DNA of 44,644 bases from an uncultured bacterium (GCA_903864515.1 CAIPFZ010000027.1:1-44644); one strand, 5' to 3'; shown: positions 26,695-37,402, counted from the first letter of the stretch. Translations and numbers: made by a program. Notes: generated by a model from the sequence alone, not told the origin.

Positions 26695-27960
26695 ATGGAA
26701 ACAAGTACTAAATGGGACACAATCATTGTTGGAGGAGGACCAGCTGGAATGATTTCAGCAGGAAAGGCAGCAGAGAATGGTGCCCGCGTTCTTCTAATTG
26801 AGAAAAATGAAACTCTTGGTAAAAAGTTATTAATCACTGGTGGAGGGAGATGTAATGTCACAAATTCTGAATTTGATGTAAGAAAATTTTTAGAGAGATT
26901 TAAAGATGATGGTAAATTTCTTTTCTCTGCTTTTTCACAACATAGTGTAAAAGACTCCTTAGATTTCTTTCACAAAAGAGGAATGGAAACTAAGGTGGAA
27001 AATGAATTACGTACCTTCCCTGTCTCTGATAGATCACAATCCGTCTTAGATGTTCTCTTGGACTACATGAGAGAAGGTGGAGTTGAAATACTTTCCAATT
27101 CTCCAGTTGTTGGAATTGCAATGGAAGAAAATAAAGTGATTGGTGTTATTCTAAAAAATAAGAAGGTTTTACATGCAGACAATGTGATAATAGCAACGGG
27201 TGGAGCATCTCTTCCAGAAACTGGTTCAACAGGAGACGGCTTTGCGTGGCTTAATAACATTGGCCACACAATAATTCCCCCTACCCCATCCCTTGTACCT
27301 GTTGCCATAAAAGATAAATGGATAGAAAGTCTTGCTGGCATTAGCTTAACTGATATAAAAATTTCAATATTTCAAAATGATAAGAAACAATTATCCAAAA
27401 AAGGAAAGATTCTCTTCACTCATGTTGGATTAAGTGGACCAACAATATTAAACATGAGTAAGGACATTGGTGATTTATTGAAGTATGGGCCAGTCATTGT
27501 CAGTCTTGATATTCTACCATCGGAAGACAATGGAACACTAAACACAAAACTGCAAGAATTATTTAAAGAGCATGATAAAAAGAAATTTAGAAATGCTATC
27601 GCAAATATTGTTCCGGCAAAACTCGCTCCAATAATTGTAGACCTATCATTAATTGATCCTGAAAAGGAATGCAATAGCATCACACGTGAAGAGCGAATTA
27701 AATTAATCAATCTTCTTAAGGGTATTCCCATGCAAGTAGATAAATTGCTTGGAGTAGACAAGGCAATAATCACAAGCGGAGGAGTATCACTTGATGAAGT
27801 TGATTTTAAGACAATGTCCTCTCGTCTATTTCCTAATCTATATCTAGTTGGTGATATTTTAAACATAGATCGCCCTTCTGGTGGATTCAGTCTTCAACTC
27901 TGCTGGACAACTGGAATTGTTGCTGGAGATTCTTCTACGAAATCCTTGAAAAAATCTTAA
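26695..27960 (+). CDS. NAD(P)/FAD-dependent oxidoreductase, HI0933/BaiN family
   Basis: TIIVGGGPAGMISAGKAAENGARVLLIEKNETLGKKLLITGGGRCNVTN. Confidence 0.92.
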   Translation: METSTKWDTIIVGGGPAGMISAGKAAENGARVLLIEKNETLGKKLLITGGGRCNVTNSEFDVRKFLERFKDDGKFLFSAFSQHSVKDSLDFFHKRGMETKVENELRTFPVSDRSQSVLDVLLDYMREGGVEILSNSPVVGIAMEENKVIGVILKNKKVLHADNVIIATGGASLPETGSTGDGFAWLNNIGHTIIPPTPSLVPVAIKDKWIESLAGISLTDIKISIFQNDKKQLSKKGKILFTHVGLSGPTILNMSKDIGDLLKYGPVIVSLDILPSEDNGTLNTKLQELFKEHDKKKFRNAIANIVPAKLAPIIVDLSLIDPEKECNSITREERIKLINLLKGIPMQVDKLLGVDKAIITSGGVSLDEVDFKTMSSRLFPNLYLVGDILNIDRPSGGFSLQLCWTTGIVAGDSSTKSLKKS

Positions 27961-28990
27961 ATATTGGAGATATAATATAATCAAACCACTTCATTTTGTA
28001 TGACTTTGCATCAAAGAGTACAGAGTCTCTTTTCCATCCATTTGTAATATTTGCAATTCTATTTATTGCCACCCTATCGTTAAAGAAAATACCAATTTCT
28101 GAATTCAATTCAAAAGACAAAAAATCAAGATTATTAGATCCAACAATTGCTTCCTTAAAATCAATCATCATAATCTTTGCATGATTCATTTGAGGTCCAA
28201 GAAAGAAATCAACCCCCAGCCTTGATAGTTTATTCATATAAAAATAGTTTACTCTATCAACAAAATGATGATCTGCTGTCTCTGGTACTAATATATGAAT
28301 ATTAACACCCCTTAGGTGTGCTTGGTGCAACAGACCCATAAACCAACGCCTTGGCATAAAATATGGCGTGACAAGAGTTATGTTTTCCTTTGCCATAGAT
28401 ATGTGTGTTGTGTAAATCTTTCTTAATCTATAATTATTCTTAACTGGAGAATGTTCAATGAGCCAATCTTTAACTCTTCTCTTCTCCTTTTTGTTTTTAT
28501 GTACCTTATTTTTCTTTATACTCTTTAAAACTATTTCAGGATCCTTCCCTCCGCATTCAATATAAGTCTTTGCAAATGATCTGATTATTGAATGAACCAA
28601 TTTCCCTCTAACCCTCACAACCAAGTCATTCCACAAGGATGAACTTTGATGAAAATTAACACCACCAATAAAGGCAATCTTACCATCAATAGCTAATATT
28701 TTACGATGAGTTCTGTGTAAGAAATAACTCAAGAACAACAGCTCAGCACCTGATTCCCTTATATCGGAAATAGCTTTTTTACTTAATCCAAAACTTCCAA
28801 AGGAATCCAATATAATTTTAACCTTAATACCTGACATTGCCTTTTCCTTTAATAAAGTTAAAAAATCAAATTCAACCATGTCATCTTGAAAAATATAAAC
28901 CTCCAAATAAATAGACTCCCTTGCAGAGGAAATAGCCTCAAACATTGCCTGCCAAGTTTTTTGTGAATTAGCAAAGAATTTATAAATCAT
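27935..28990 (-). CDS. phospholipase D / cardiolipin synthase-like
   Basis: HRTHRKILAIDGKIAFIGGVNF and NHAKIMMIDFKEAIVGSNNLD, two HxK motifs. Confidence 0.92.
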   Translation of the reverse strand: MIYKFFANSQKTWQAMFEAISSARESIYLEVYIFQDDMVEFDFLTLLKEKAMSGIKVKIILDSFGSFGLSKKAISDIRESGAELLFLSYFLHRTHRKILAIDGKIAFIGGVNFHQSSSLWNDLVVRVRGKLVHSIIRSFAKTYIECGGKDPEIVLKSIKKNKVHKNKKEKRRVKDWLIEHSPVKNNYRLRKIYTTHISMAKENITLVTPYFMPRRWFMGLLHQAHLRGVNIHILVPETADHHFVDRVNYFYMNKLSRLGVDFFLGPQMNHAKIMMIDFKEAIVGSNNLDFLSFELNSEIGIFFNDRVAINRIANITNGWKRDSVLFDAKSYKMKWFDYIISPIFKIFSRIS

Positions 28991-29059
28991 ATGGTTATTA
29001 CCTCTCTATTATACACCAAATTATGCATATATAGTACGAGATGTTACAATGGGATTACT

Positions 29060-29461
29060 ATGAAAAAAGGATATAAACAAAATATTGAGAAAGAGACTTT
29101 AGCGAATACAAATTTCAGAAAGGTACTCTACACCGGAGAGCATATGCAACTGGTTCTTATGTCTCTTAAGCCAAATGAGGATATAGGATCAGAAATTCAC
29201 ACTGAGAATGATCAATTTTTTAGATTTGAAAAAGGTAACGGAAAAGTAATAATCGGAGAGGCAGAATATGAAGTTGAAGACGGTGACGCTGTTGTTGTAC
29301 CATCAGGCACGCAACATAACATTATAAACACATCTTTTACTGAAGATTTGAAGATGTATACAATCTACTCCCCTGCACATCACAAAGACGGAATAATAAG
29401 AGAAACAAAAGAAGAGGCTGAGAAAGATTCTCCTGAATTTGATGGGATATTAACTGAATAA
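29060..29461 (+). CDS. cupin domain protein
   Basis: EIHTENDQFFRFEKGNGKVIIGEAEYEVEDGDAVVVPSGTQHNIIN. Confidence 0.9.
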   Translation: MKKGYKQNIEKETLANTNFRKVLYTGEHMQLVLMSLKPNEDIGSEIHTENDQFFRFEKGNGKVIIGEAEYEVEDGDAVVVPSGTQHNIINTSFTEDLKMYTIYSPAHHKDGIIRETKEEAEKDSPEFDGILTE

Positions 29462-29471
29462 AACCTCCAGT

Positions 29472-30659
29472 ATGACCAGTAGCAAGCCGGTGTATTTTGA
29501 AAATCTTGATGGTCTACGTTTCTTTGCGTTCCTTGCAGTGTTTATTTCTCACGCTTCACTTTTTTTAGGATATAACAATGAATCAAATCTCTGGCTCGGT
29601 ATAAAAAAATATATATTAATCAATGGAGATGTTGGCGTATCCTTTTTCTTTGTATTATCTGGATTTTTGATAACCTATCTATTATTTAGAGAAAAGGATA
29701 ATCATGGAAAGATATCTCTGAAGAATTTCTATTTACGAAGAATATTAAGAATTTGGCCAGTGTACTTTATAACGCTAATTGTTGGATTTTTTATATTGCC
29801 GATCGTAGCAAAGCTACTACTTGAGAATGGTTCATTCATATTTTCATTAACACCAACATTCTCCATACTACCTTATTATCTATTTTTCCTAGCAAACTTC
29901 AATCTTGCATTTTACGGTGGAGGAAGCGTTCCCGTGGATGTTTTATGGTCAATATCAGTTGAAGAACAATTCTATTTGATTTGGCCATGGGTAATTGCAT
30001 TTCTTCCAAGAAAACATCTTTTGAAATTTCTAGGTAGCATAGTTCTAGTATCATGTATTTACAGATATACCTATGCACTTTCACCTAATGTAATAGCCTA
30101 TTCAACTTTTTCTGTTATGTCAGATTTAGCGATAGGTTCAATGCTCGCCTTCTTTGTCTACACTAAAAATTATACAGCAGGTAAGATACGCGGTGCTATT
30201 CTATCCATTCCAAAAAAAGGAATTGCAATAATTTATGCAGTCATGTTTCTTTTAATATTTGGAAGGCATCTAATTACAGACCTACTGATTCAAAACAACT
30301 CAATTGGTCATTCAATTTTTTACAATTTATTTGTTGCAATTTTACCACTGATTCTTGCTCTTCTTTTTGCTTTTGTAATTTTTGAACAAAATGAATCTTC
30401 AAAATCCCTCTTTAAGATTGGTAGATCAAAGACAACCACGCTCTTGGGTAAGATATCATATGGACTATACTCATATCACATGTTTGCATTTGTTATTGTA
30501 TTGCTAACAATATCATCTCTGGGATTTAGTCTAGAATACACATCATTCTTTCAATGGTTAATTATATCTCTCTTGTCTCTGATTTCTGTATTAATCCTAG
30601 CTTTTATTTCCTATTACGGCATAGAAAAATGGTTCTTAAAGATGAAACCGAAGGATTAG
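29472..30659 (+). CDS. acyltransferase 3 family (OafA/YrhL-like)
   Basis: LDGLRFFAFLAVFISHASLF; GVSFFFVLSGFLITYLLFRE; WSISVEEQFYLIWP. Confidence 0.92.
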   Translation: MTSSKPVYFENLDGLRFFAFLAVFISHASLFLGYNNESNLWLGIKKYILINGDVGVSFFFVLSGFLITYLLFREKDNHGKISLKNFYLRRILRIWPVYFITLIVGFFILPIVAKLLLENGSFIFSLTPTFSILPYYLFFLANFNLAFYGGGSVPVDVLWSISVEEQFYLIWPWVIAFLPRKHLLKFLGSIVLVSCIYRYTYALSPNVIAYSTFSVMSDLAIGSMLAFFVYTKNYTAGKIRGAILSIPKKGIAIIYAVMFLLIFGRHLITDLLIQNNSIGHSIFYNLFVAILPLILALLFAFVIFEQNESSKSLFKIGRSKTTTLLGKISYGLYSYHMFAFVIVLLTISSLGFSLEYTSFFQWLIISLLSLISVLILAFISYYGIEKWFLKMKPKD

Positions 30660-30741
30660 TCGCGACTCTATCTTTTTTCATAACTCGTGGTATTATTACA
30701 AACGGTCTTAGACCAGAAACCCACAAAGAAAGGAGTTCTTT

Positions 30742-31143
30742 ATGCCAAATAGAATGCCGGAATTTGATCATCGTGGATACACGATGGAGCAAGTCATTGA
30801 AGCCCTGACCTGCCCCGTAAACAGACACGCAACGAGAGTTAAGCATAGTTGCACTGATTACGATCTATTTAAAAATCCACAATGGCTTCTAGACAACTAT
30901 ATCGAAAATGGCGGAGCTGAAGGTTTCGCCAAGAGAAGAGAGGAGTACAAGAGTCTATGCGAATACGTGGAGACATGTTGGTTCGGAGAAGTTTGTGAGC
31001 TTGCTCTTGCTCGTTCAAGATATAGTATGTGTCCAATCAGGTACATAAGTAACAAATACGGTCGATTCATTTGTGGCCGTTGCTGTGCTAAAAAAGCACT
31101 ATTGTTGGCAGAAAAAGCCAAATCACCAGAGGATCAAAAATAA
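30742..31143 (+). CDS. Cys-rich hypothetical protein, accessory gene
   Basis: 133-aa ORF preceded by AAAGGAG RBS and followed by a strong terminator. Confidence 0.6.
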   Translation: MPNRMPEFDHRGYTMEQVIEALTCPVNRHATRVKHSCTDYDLFKNPQWLLDNYIENGGAEGFAKRREEYKSLCEYVETCWFGEVCELALARSRYSMCPIRYISNKYGRFICGRCCAKKALLLAEKAKSPEDQK

Positions 31144-31151
31144 ACAATCTT

Positions 31152-31180
31152 GTGCCGCCCTATCGGGCGGCATGTTTTTT
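31152..31180 (+). terminator. Rho-independent terminator
   Basis: TGCCGCCC tatc GGGCGGCA TGTTTTTT. Confidence 0.9.
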
Positions 31181-31207
31181 AATTAATGTTATAATATTAT
31201 CAATACA

Positions 31208-31891
31208 ATGAGAGTCTCAATAATCATACCTGCATATAATGAAGAACCAAACATAAAAGATACTCTTCAGTCTGTCTTGAAACAAAACTATGCAGATTTT
31301 GAAGTTATTGTAGTAGATAATAATAGTACTGATAAAACAGCTGAAATTGCAAAGAGTATGGGGGTTACAGTTTTACATGAAAGTAGAAAAGGAACTCAAT
31401 GGGCCAGAGAGTGCGGGAGAAAAATTGCAACAGGAGAAATTATAGCAAACCTAGATGCGGACTGCCTACCTGAACCTCTATGGCTCAAGAGTGGAGTTAA
31501 ACACTTTACCAACAAGAAAGTTATCGCTGTTGGTGGGCCTTATGATTATTACGATGGAAGATGGTCATTCAGAATTTTTTCCTTAATTTTTCAGAAGACT
31601 ATTTATCGCCTATTTAATTTCTTAATGCAAAAATCTAACAAAGGTGCAGTTCTTATTGGAGGAAACGTTTTCTTAAGAGCAGAAACACTTGAAAAAATTG
31701 GCGGGTATAATACTGACATAGTATTCTATGGCGATGATACTGATACAGCAAAAAGAATGTCAAAGGAAGGTTTGGTGATATTTGATACAAAATTAATTGT
31801 AAAAACCTCAGCAAGAAGACTTAAGTCCCATGGGTCATTTAAAATATCTGTTATCTATATTTATCACTTTTTCAAGACTATCTTTTCTTAA
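31208..31891 (+). CDS. family 2 glycosyltransferase
   Basis: VSIIIPAYNEEPNIKDTLQSVLKQNYADFEVIVVDNNSTDKT. Confidence 0.93.
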   Translation: MRVSIIIPAYNEEPNIKDTLQSVLKQNYADFEVIVVDNNSTDKTAEIAKSMGVTVLHESRKGTQWARECGRKIATGEIIANLDADCLPEPLWLKSGVKHFTNKKVIAVGGPYDYYDGRWSFRIFSLIFQKTIYRLFNFLMQKSNKGAVLIGGNVFLRAETLEKIGGYNTDIVFYGDDTDTAKRMSKEGLVIFDTKLIVKTSARRLKSHGSFKISVIYIYHFFKTIFS

Positions 31892-31960
31892 TACCTAACC
31901 CTGATTATCGGTAGAATTTCTAAATTTTAATATAACAATAAAGCATGTTAATATTTAAAT

Positions 31961-32422
31961 ATGTCTAAAATACAAAAGATGCCATATGCAGAATTTAAGG
32001 ATATTTACAGTAAGGTTCCAAAACTATCAGTTGAAGTCATAGTATTTAAGGAAGGTAAAATACTACTAACAAGAAGAGCTATTACGCCTGGGATTGGAGA
32101 ATGGCACACACCAGGAGGAACTGTTCTAAAGGGAGAAAAATTGAATCAAACAGTCAAGAGGGTTGCAAAGGAAGAACTTGGACTATCTGTTGATATTGTA
32201 AAGTTTTTGGGAATAATTGAATATGATAAATTCATTAATAAATATGAACAAGGAATAAGCCTGGCTTTTCTTGTTTCCCCAAAAGATAAAGGTAAAATTA
32301 CCCTAGATAGACAGTCAGATAAATATGAATATTTTCAAGAACTACCTAAAAATACAATTCGTAAGCAAAGAGACTTCTGCGTTGAAGTTTTAAGCATGAA
32401 AGTGTCAGAGAAGAAAGTTTAA
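31961..32422 (+). CDS. NUDIX hydrolase
   Basis: GEWHTPGGTVLKGEKLNQTVKRVAKEELGL. Confidence 0.88.
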   Translation: MSKIQKMPYAEFKDIYSKVPKLSVEVIVFKEGKILLTRRAITPGIGEWHTPGGTVLKGEKLNQTVKRVAKEELGLSVDIVKFLGIIEYDKFINKYEQGISLAFLVSPKDKGKITLDRQSDKYEYFQELPKNTIRKQRDFCVEVLSMKVSEKKV

Positions 32423-32475
32423 AGATAATTGATTGAAATAATAATCAAACTTTTGTTTTAATTCTATAAAAATAC

Positions 32476-33051
32476 ATGATTTACTTACTCCTTAAGAAAA
32501 TAATAAAAATTACAATATCTTTATTTATCATCATCTTTGCACTGACTGTAATAATTATTGTAACTGACGGCTTAATTGATAATGTAAAGAAAAGCGATGT
32601 AATAGTAATATTAGGAAACAAAGTTGAATTAGATGGATCTCCTTCACCTAGGCTCAAAAGCAGACTTGATAAGGGTCTTGAACTCTATAAAAAGAATCTC
32701 GCACCACTTGTCATAGTAAGTGGTGGAACTGGAGTGGAAGGATACGATGAAGCCTTGACTATGAAAAACTATTTGATTAATCAAGGAATACCTTCAGAAA
32801 ATATAATACAAGACAGCGCCGGCATAGACAGTTTTAATACTGCAAGAAACGCAAAAAAGATAATTAGTGAAATGAAATTATCCTCCGCACTAGTTGTCAG
32901 TAATTATTATCACATATCAAGAACAAGGCTAGCGTTTAACAAACTTGGTGTAGAGAAAGTTTATTCAGCACATGCGGATTATTTTGAGACTAGAGACTTT
33001 TATTCTATCGCAAGAGAAGTTGCTGGATACTATTATCATCTTATCAGATAG
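32476..33051 (+). CDS. SanA/YdcF (DUF218) family protein
   Basis: DVIVILGNKVELDGSPSPRLKSRLDKGLELY; VSGGTGVEGYDEA. Confidence 0.88.
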   Translation: MIYLLLKKIIKITISLFIIIFALTVIIIVTDGLIDNVKKSDVIVILGNKVELDGSPSPRLKSRLDKGLELYKKNLAPLVIVSGGTGVEGYDEALTMKNYLINQGIPSENIIQDSAGIDSFNTARNAKKIISEMKLSSALVVSNYYHISRTRLAFNKLGVEKVYSAHADYFETRDFYSIAREVAGYYYHLIR

Positions 33052-33123
33052 TTTTCATTTGAATGATATGAATTATAATATTACCAGGCAGAACACTAAT
33101 TACATGCTCCCGATAAGACATTA

Positions 33124-33639
33124 CTACTCGCACTTAATTTCTTGAAAGAAAATCATCTTAGGTGCCCCTACTCTGTCTGGTGTTAAAACTCCATCCTTAT
33201 CAGACAACAACCAATGCATCTTAACTAAGGTATCATTTTGAAATTTATAGACCTCCAATTCCTTCCCCTTTGAGCCCTCAACAATATAGGAATAAGTAAG
33301 CTCTAAATCTTCACCTTTTATAAATCCGGCTAAGTCACCGGTATACCCATTTGTCATATCAGGTCCATTCTGAGTTCCATTTTTAGATCCCACAACTCCG
33401 CCATCCTTAATATTTAGAACAACCTTCTCTTCCACTCTGTATGGCTCTTTTGCTGTAGCTAACTGTAAACGATGAAAACAATATTTTCCATTTTCTTTTA
33501 CAAACTCCTTAGGTTCAACAACCTTTTTTGCCTCTGTTGTTACCTTCACCCCTGAAGATGAGTCATTTTTGATATATAAAATACTCACAATAACAAGTAT
33601 TGCGATTCCAATCATTATCATTACCCTCTTCATATTCAT
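33124..33639 (-). CDS. hypothetical TM-anchored extracytoplasmic protein
   Basis: N-terminal TM helix, 171 aa. Confidence 0.6.
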   Translation of the reverse strand: MNMKRVMIMIGIAILVIVSILYIKNDSSSGVKVTTEAKKVVEPKEFVKENGKYCFHRLQLATAKEPYRVEEKVVLNIKDGGVVGSKNGTQNGPDMTNGYTGDLAGFIKGEDLELTYSYIVEGSKGKELEVYKFQNDTLVKMHWLLSDKDGVLTPDRVGAPKMIFFQEIKCE

Positions 33640-33684
33640 ATCTATATCATATCACAAATTTAAGTATTCATTTTGACAGATACT

Positions 33685-33909
33685 CTATTCCTCCATATAT
33701 CTTCGGCTATTTTGTTCAATTAAATTCTTTGCATTATCAGCTTGATTAATCATCTCTCTTCCCTCTTCAATTGTATTTTTCCCATCTTTTTTATCCTTGA
33801 ATAAATCAGATCTCATTATTATAAAAGAAATGATCGCAACACCAATTAAAAGTGACACTAATCCAATGTAGCCATTATTAAATTTATTTTTTCTCAGGTT
33901 TTCCTTCAT
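33685..33909 (-). CDS. small membrane protein
   Basis: one TM, overlaps upstream MazG-like gene by a short stretch. Confidence 0.5.
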   Translation of the reverse strand: MKENLRKNKFNNGYIGLVSLLIGVAIISFIIMRSDLFKDKKDGKNTIEEGREMINQADNAKNLIEQNSRRYMEE

Positions 33910-34240
33910 GTTTTTTGTCTTTATATTTAGCTAATATTCTGCCCGATACAAGATTGAACGATTTTGTAACATCCACATCAAGTTGATTAGCAAGTCTACA
34001 TAAACCAAAAAATAAATCACCTATTCCATCTTCAAATGAATCCTTATCTGCCTTTATCACAGATTTCATTTCAGATGAATTCTTGTATCTAAGTAATTTG
34101 GACATTTCAATCAATTCTTCATGAAGGTGATCAAATTTATCAATATTTGGTTCATCGGACCATTTATTGTCTTTAGCAAAACTCCTGACTAAGTCCTGGG
34201 CTTCTGATATCTTTATTATCTTTTTAGATGTTTGTCTCAT
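33884..34240 (-). CDS. MazG-like nucleotide pyrophosphohydrolase domain protein
   Basis: DHLHEELIEMSKLLRY ... FEDGIGDLFFGLCRLANQLDVD. Confidence 0.7.
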   Translation of the reverse strand: MRQTSKKIIKISEAQDLVRSFAKDNKWSDEPNIDKFDHLHEELIEMSKLLRYKNSSEMKSVIKADKDSFEDGIGDLFFGLCRLANQLDVDVTKSFNLVSGRILAKYKDKKHEGKPEKK

Positions 34241-34342
34241 ATCATAAATTATAACATATCTGACCAAGTTAAAAACCAGACGTTAAATCGCCCATTGAAT
34301 TAGCCGCGGTATTCAAAAAGTAAAAGTAAAAGTGACTCAACA

Positions 34343-34900
34343 CTAAACTCCAAGTGACCCTAGAGCCTCTAGAACCTCTGGGAACTCAATATAACCATCA
34401 TCGCTAGTTAAATGACCACCCCTATGAATTATCACAAATTTTCCACCCAAATTCTTATGTAAATGTCTACCTGTTTCATTTAATACATATTTATCATTAT
34501 CAGAATGTATCATCACAACCCTATCTGAAATTATTTTCTTGATTTTTATAAAATCAACATCGCTTTGACAAAATCCATCCGGATATGAATAACCAACAGG
34601 TAATGCAAATGAAGCAACGAGAACAATACCACCCACCCTAGTATCCTCTGGTAGACCTTCAAGATATCTAAGTATGCTTATTCCACCAAGGCTGTGTCCA
34701 ACAAAAAAAGTATCTTCATCAACATCCTTAATATTTTCATTGAGATAATCAATCCAAACATTTTGAATTGGATGTTTTGAATCTGGCATGGTCAAGTCCA
34801 ACACTTTAACACCTCGTACCTCCAATTCCGATTTAAGCCAAGGAAACCAATTTGATGTTGGATTGCCGGCCCAACCGTGAACAATAATTACTCTTTTCAT
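34343..34900 (-). CDS. RBBP9/YdeN family alpha/beta hydrolase
   Basis: VIIVHGWAGNPTSNWFPWLKSEL; FVGHSLGGISILRYLE. Confidence 0.9.
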   Translation of the reverse strand: MKRVIIVHGWAGNPTSNWFPWLKSELEVRGVKVLDLTMPDSKHPIQNVWIDYLNENIKDVDEDTFFVGHSLGGISILRYLEGLPEDTRVGGIVLVASFALPVGYSYPDGFCQSDVDFIKIKKIISDRVVMIHSDNDKYVLNETGRHLHKNLGGKFVIIHRGGHLTSDDGYIEFPEVLEALGSLGV

Positions 34901-34902
34901 AT

Positions 34903-35169
34903 CTACTTAATATTATTTAGATTTTTATACAGAGTACCTGTAAACAAAAGAGCGATAATTCCAATTATCATCAAAAGAGATGGGTATCTTTGAAATACCT
35001 CTATTTTTTCTATCCATATATTAAATCCTCCTAAAATTGCAGCAAAACTGAAAACCGACAAGAAAGAGAATAGTAATGGATAACGTCTCAATACAGGCTG
35101 GGTATATTTACCAGCACCGTCGTTTACTCCTCTAACTATATCTTCAGCTTTTTTAATTGGATCTTTCAT
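34903..35169 (-). CDS. small membrane protein
   Basis: 88 aa, two TM stretches. Confidence 0.5.
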   Translation of the reverse strand: MKDPIKKAEDIVRGVNDGAGKYTQPVLRRYPLLFSFLSVFSFAAILGGFNIWIEKIEVFQRYPSLLMIIGIIALLFTGTLYKNLNNIK

Positions 35170-35502
35170 TAATTATTTGTTTAAATTTTCGCCACTATAT
35201 TATTTTACTAACTTATTGTGGCAAGAATGTACTAATTAGTACACCTATAAAATACGGCCACAGAATTATTGCCAATACCCCTTTCCAAAAAGATAACTTA
35301 AGAAAGCCGATCGTAAAAAGCCAACCTATCATCCAAACACCTCCCAAGAAACTGTTTTGTTCTACTTTTACTATACTCATGATTTTATATTATAGTTGTT
35401 AATTTATACATTGCACCCAGCAACGTTTTACCCATTATAACAGATTTGAATGGTCATTAAAACAGTTATTCAAAAGATAATTGAATGTGCTACAATATAA
35501 AT

Positions 35503-35913
35503 ATGTCAGACTATATATCAAGAGTTAAAGCCCTTAATCTACCCGAAGATGAATTCTTTGTTTGTGGAAGTGCAATTATGGACGTACTTGGAATACGCAA
35601 AGCAGCGGACATAGATATACTAGTTTCCCCTCGCCTGTATGAAAAACTTGAAAGAGAAGACGGCTGGAAAAAGCACCCCAAATACAATATCCTTCAAGAT
35701 AAAGATAAAATATGTGGAGCAAAAGTTACGCTAGACTTCATGAAAGAGAATTATGCCCTTGAAGACGTCTTGCCTCTCGCTACTTTCATAGAAGGTGTAC
35801 CATTCATGAGTTTAGAAATGTTAATAAATGCAAAAGAACAAATGGGCAGAGATAAGGATTTTGCAGATATTAAGTTGATAGAGGAATATTTGGATAAAAA
35901 TAGGATAAACTAA
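35503..35913 (+). CDS. nucleotidyltransferase-like protein
   Basis: FVCGSAIMDVLGIRKAADIDILVS. Confidence 0.6.
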   Translation: MSDYISRVKALNLPEDEFFVCGSAIMDVLGIRKAADIDILVSPRLYEKLEREDGWKKHPKYNILQDKDKICGAKVTLDFMKENYALEDVLPLATFIEGVPFMSLEMLINAKEQMGRDKDFADIKLIEEYLDKNRIN

Positions 35914-35978
35914 TACTTAATGTGTATTTTAATATTCAAAAGAACTACAATTACTAGTAGTTATTGAATGAATTAATT

Positions 35979-36425
35979 CTATATCACCGCCTCCCTTATA
36001 ATACCTATAGTCTTAAGATACAGAAGCGTTGAATCTGATAGATATTTAATATTTTTAATTTCATCAATAGATAGGAATTTCTGCTGTTTATGTTTTTCTG
36101 GCTCATTATTTTTAACCTCTCCTGTGTATTTTAGAACTTTGAACAAATGCAGAAGTACTTCAACATCTACCCCGTCTCTATTATAGGAATAATTATTAGC
36201 TTCAATTTCCTCTGCAGATTCAATAATAATTCCACACTCCTCCAATACTTCCTGCTTTAAGCCGTCCTCTATACTCTGTTGAGGCAAGACCTTCCCCACT
36301 GGAATAGTCCAGAATCCATATTTAACATGCTCTTGCATTAACACCTCCCCCTCTTCATTGGTTATAATAGCAGCAATTCCGTGATGATTAGATATATCCT
36401 CTTGATTGTATTTAACTTTATTCAT
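35979..36425 (-). CDS. NUDIX hydrolase
   Basis: GFWTIPVGKVLPQQSIEDGLKQEVLEECGI. Confidence 0.85.
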   Translation of the reverse strand: MNKVKYNQEDISNHHGIAAIITNEEGEVLMQEHVKYGFWTIPVGKVLPQQSIEDGLKQEVLEECGIIIESAEEIEANNYSYNRDGVDVEVLLHLFKVLKYTGEVKNNEPEKHKQQKFLSIDEIKNIKYLSDSTLLYLKTIGIIREAVI

Positions 36426-36584
36426 TATCTGTAAATAGTATCATTAATTTCTGAATACAATCAATGTCAAAAAAATGGCAATCTTAAGATGGTCGCCTTT
36501 AGATGGCATTAATTATAACATTTGTGATATCATATATATTGACATACTTAGAGTATTATAATTACTAAATAATATAAAAATAAA

Positions 36585-36794
36585 ATGACATTTAAAATTT
36601 CAAAAAATGAAGGTAACATGGACAGATTAATTCGCGTGCTTATTGCCATAGCACTCGCTCTATTTGCATACTTTTGGCTTGGTGGAATATGGCAGATTGT
36701 ATTCTATATAATTAGTGGTATCAGTCTTTTCACGGCAATAACAGGTTTTTGTACACTGTACAAAATACTTGGAATAAATACATGTAGAATTTAG
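36585..36794 (+). CDS. DUF2892 membrane protein
   Basis: NEGNMDRLIRVLIAIALALFAYF ... GFCTLYKILGINTC. Confidence 0.88.
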   Translation: MTFKISKNEGNMDRLIRVLIAIALALFAYFWLGGIWQIVFYIISGISLFTAITGFCTLYKILGINTCRI

Positions 36795-36885
36795 TATTTG
36801 TCATATCGTACTAACAGATAGCATGGGGTGAAATTCCTTTTGTTAAAGTATACATCAAAACAGGACGATGAAAGAAAAAGGAGTG

Positions 36886-36957
36886 TTGTGTTGTATTAGA
36901 GGTAGGAAGGCTGAAATCAATTAAATCAATCTTTCTTTATCAATCTATACAACACAA
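36886..36957 (+). promoter_or_regulatory. 5' UTR long-range stem
   Basis: TTGTGTTGTAT (36886-36896) / ATACAACACAA (36947-36957), 11 bp perfect, just upstream of ATG 36963. Confidence 0.5.
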
Positions 36958-36962
36958 TCATC

Positions 36963-37346
36963 ATGAAAAATACAACATTAAGAATAGGAATTTTAGCTCT
37001 CATTTTGGGAATAACAGCCATTTCCGTAGAATCAGCCTTTGCATACAAAGGAGATCCTGCTACAAAGGGTCCAAATTATTCAGTGGAGCGCCACACAGCA
37101 ATGTTAAAGGCTTTTGAAAATAAAGACTACACTGCTTGGAAGAATCTTATGCAAAGCAAAGGTAAGGTAACTCAAGTAATTACTGAAGCAAATTTTCCAA
37201 AGTTTGTAGAGGCCCACAATCTTGCATTGCAAGGTAAGACTGTGGAAGCACAAAAGATACGCCAAGAACTTGGACTGGGCTTAAAAAATGGGACAGGTAG
37301 ACATGGAGGCGGCATGGGAATGAATAAAAATCCAAAAAACAAGTAA
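36963..37346 (+). CDS. secreted hypothetical protein
   Basis: signal peptide MKNTTLRIGILALILGITAISVESAFA. Confidence 0.7.
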   Translation: MKNTTLRIGILALILGITAISVESAFAYKGDPATKGPNYSVERHTAMLKAFENKDYTAWKNLMQSKGKVTQVITEANFPKFVEAHNLALQGKTVEAQKIRQELGLGLKNGTGRHGGGMGMNKNPKNK

Positions 37347-37369
37347 TATTTTCAATTAATACTCCCTGA

Positions 37370-37402
37370 ATCAAACTCCGACATTTGCCGGAGTTTGATG
37401 TA
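37370..37402 (+). terminator. hairpin terminator-like
   Basis: ATCAAACTCCG acatttgc CGGAGTTTGAT. Confidence 0.6.

Noticed and set aside
36821-36880. GGGGTGAAATTCC as a cobalamin riboswitch hallmark
   Set aside because: Only a short fragment resembles the motif; the downstream B12-box and core pairing are absent.
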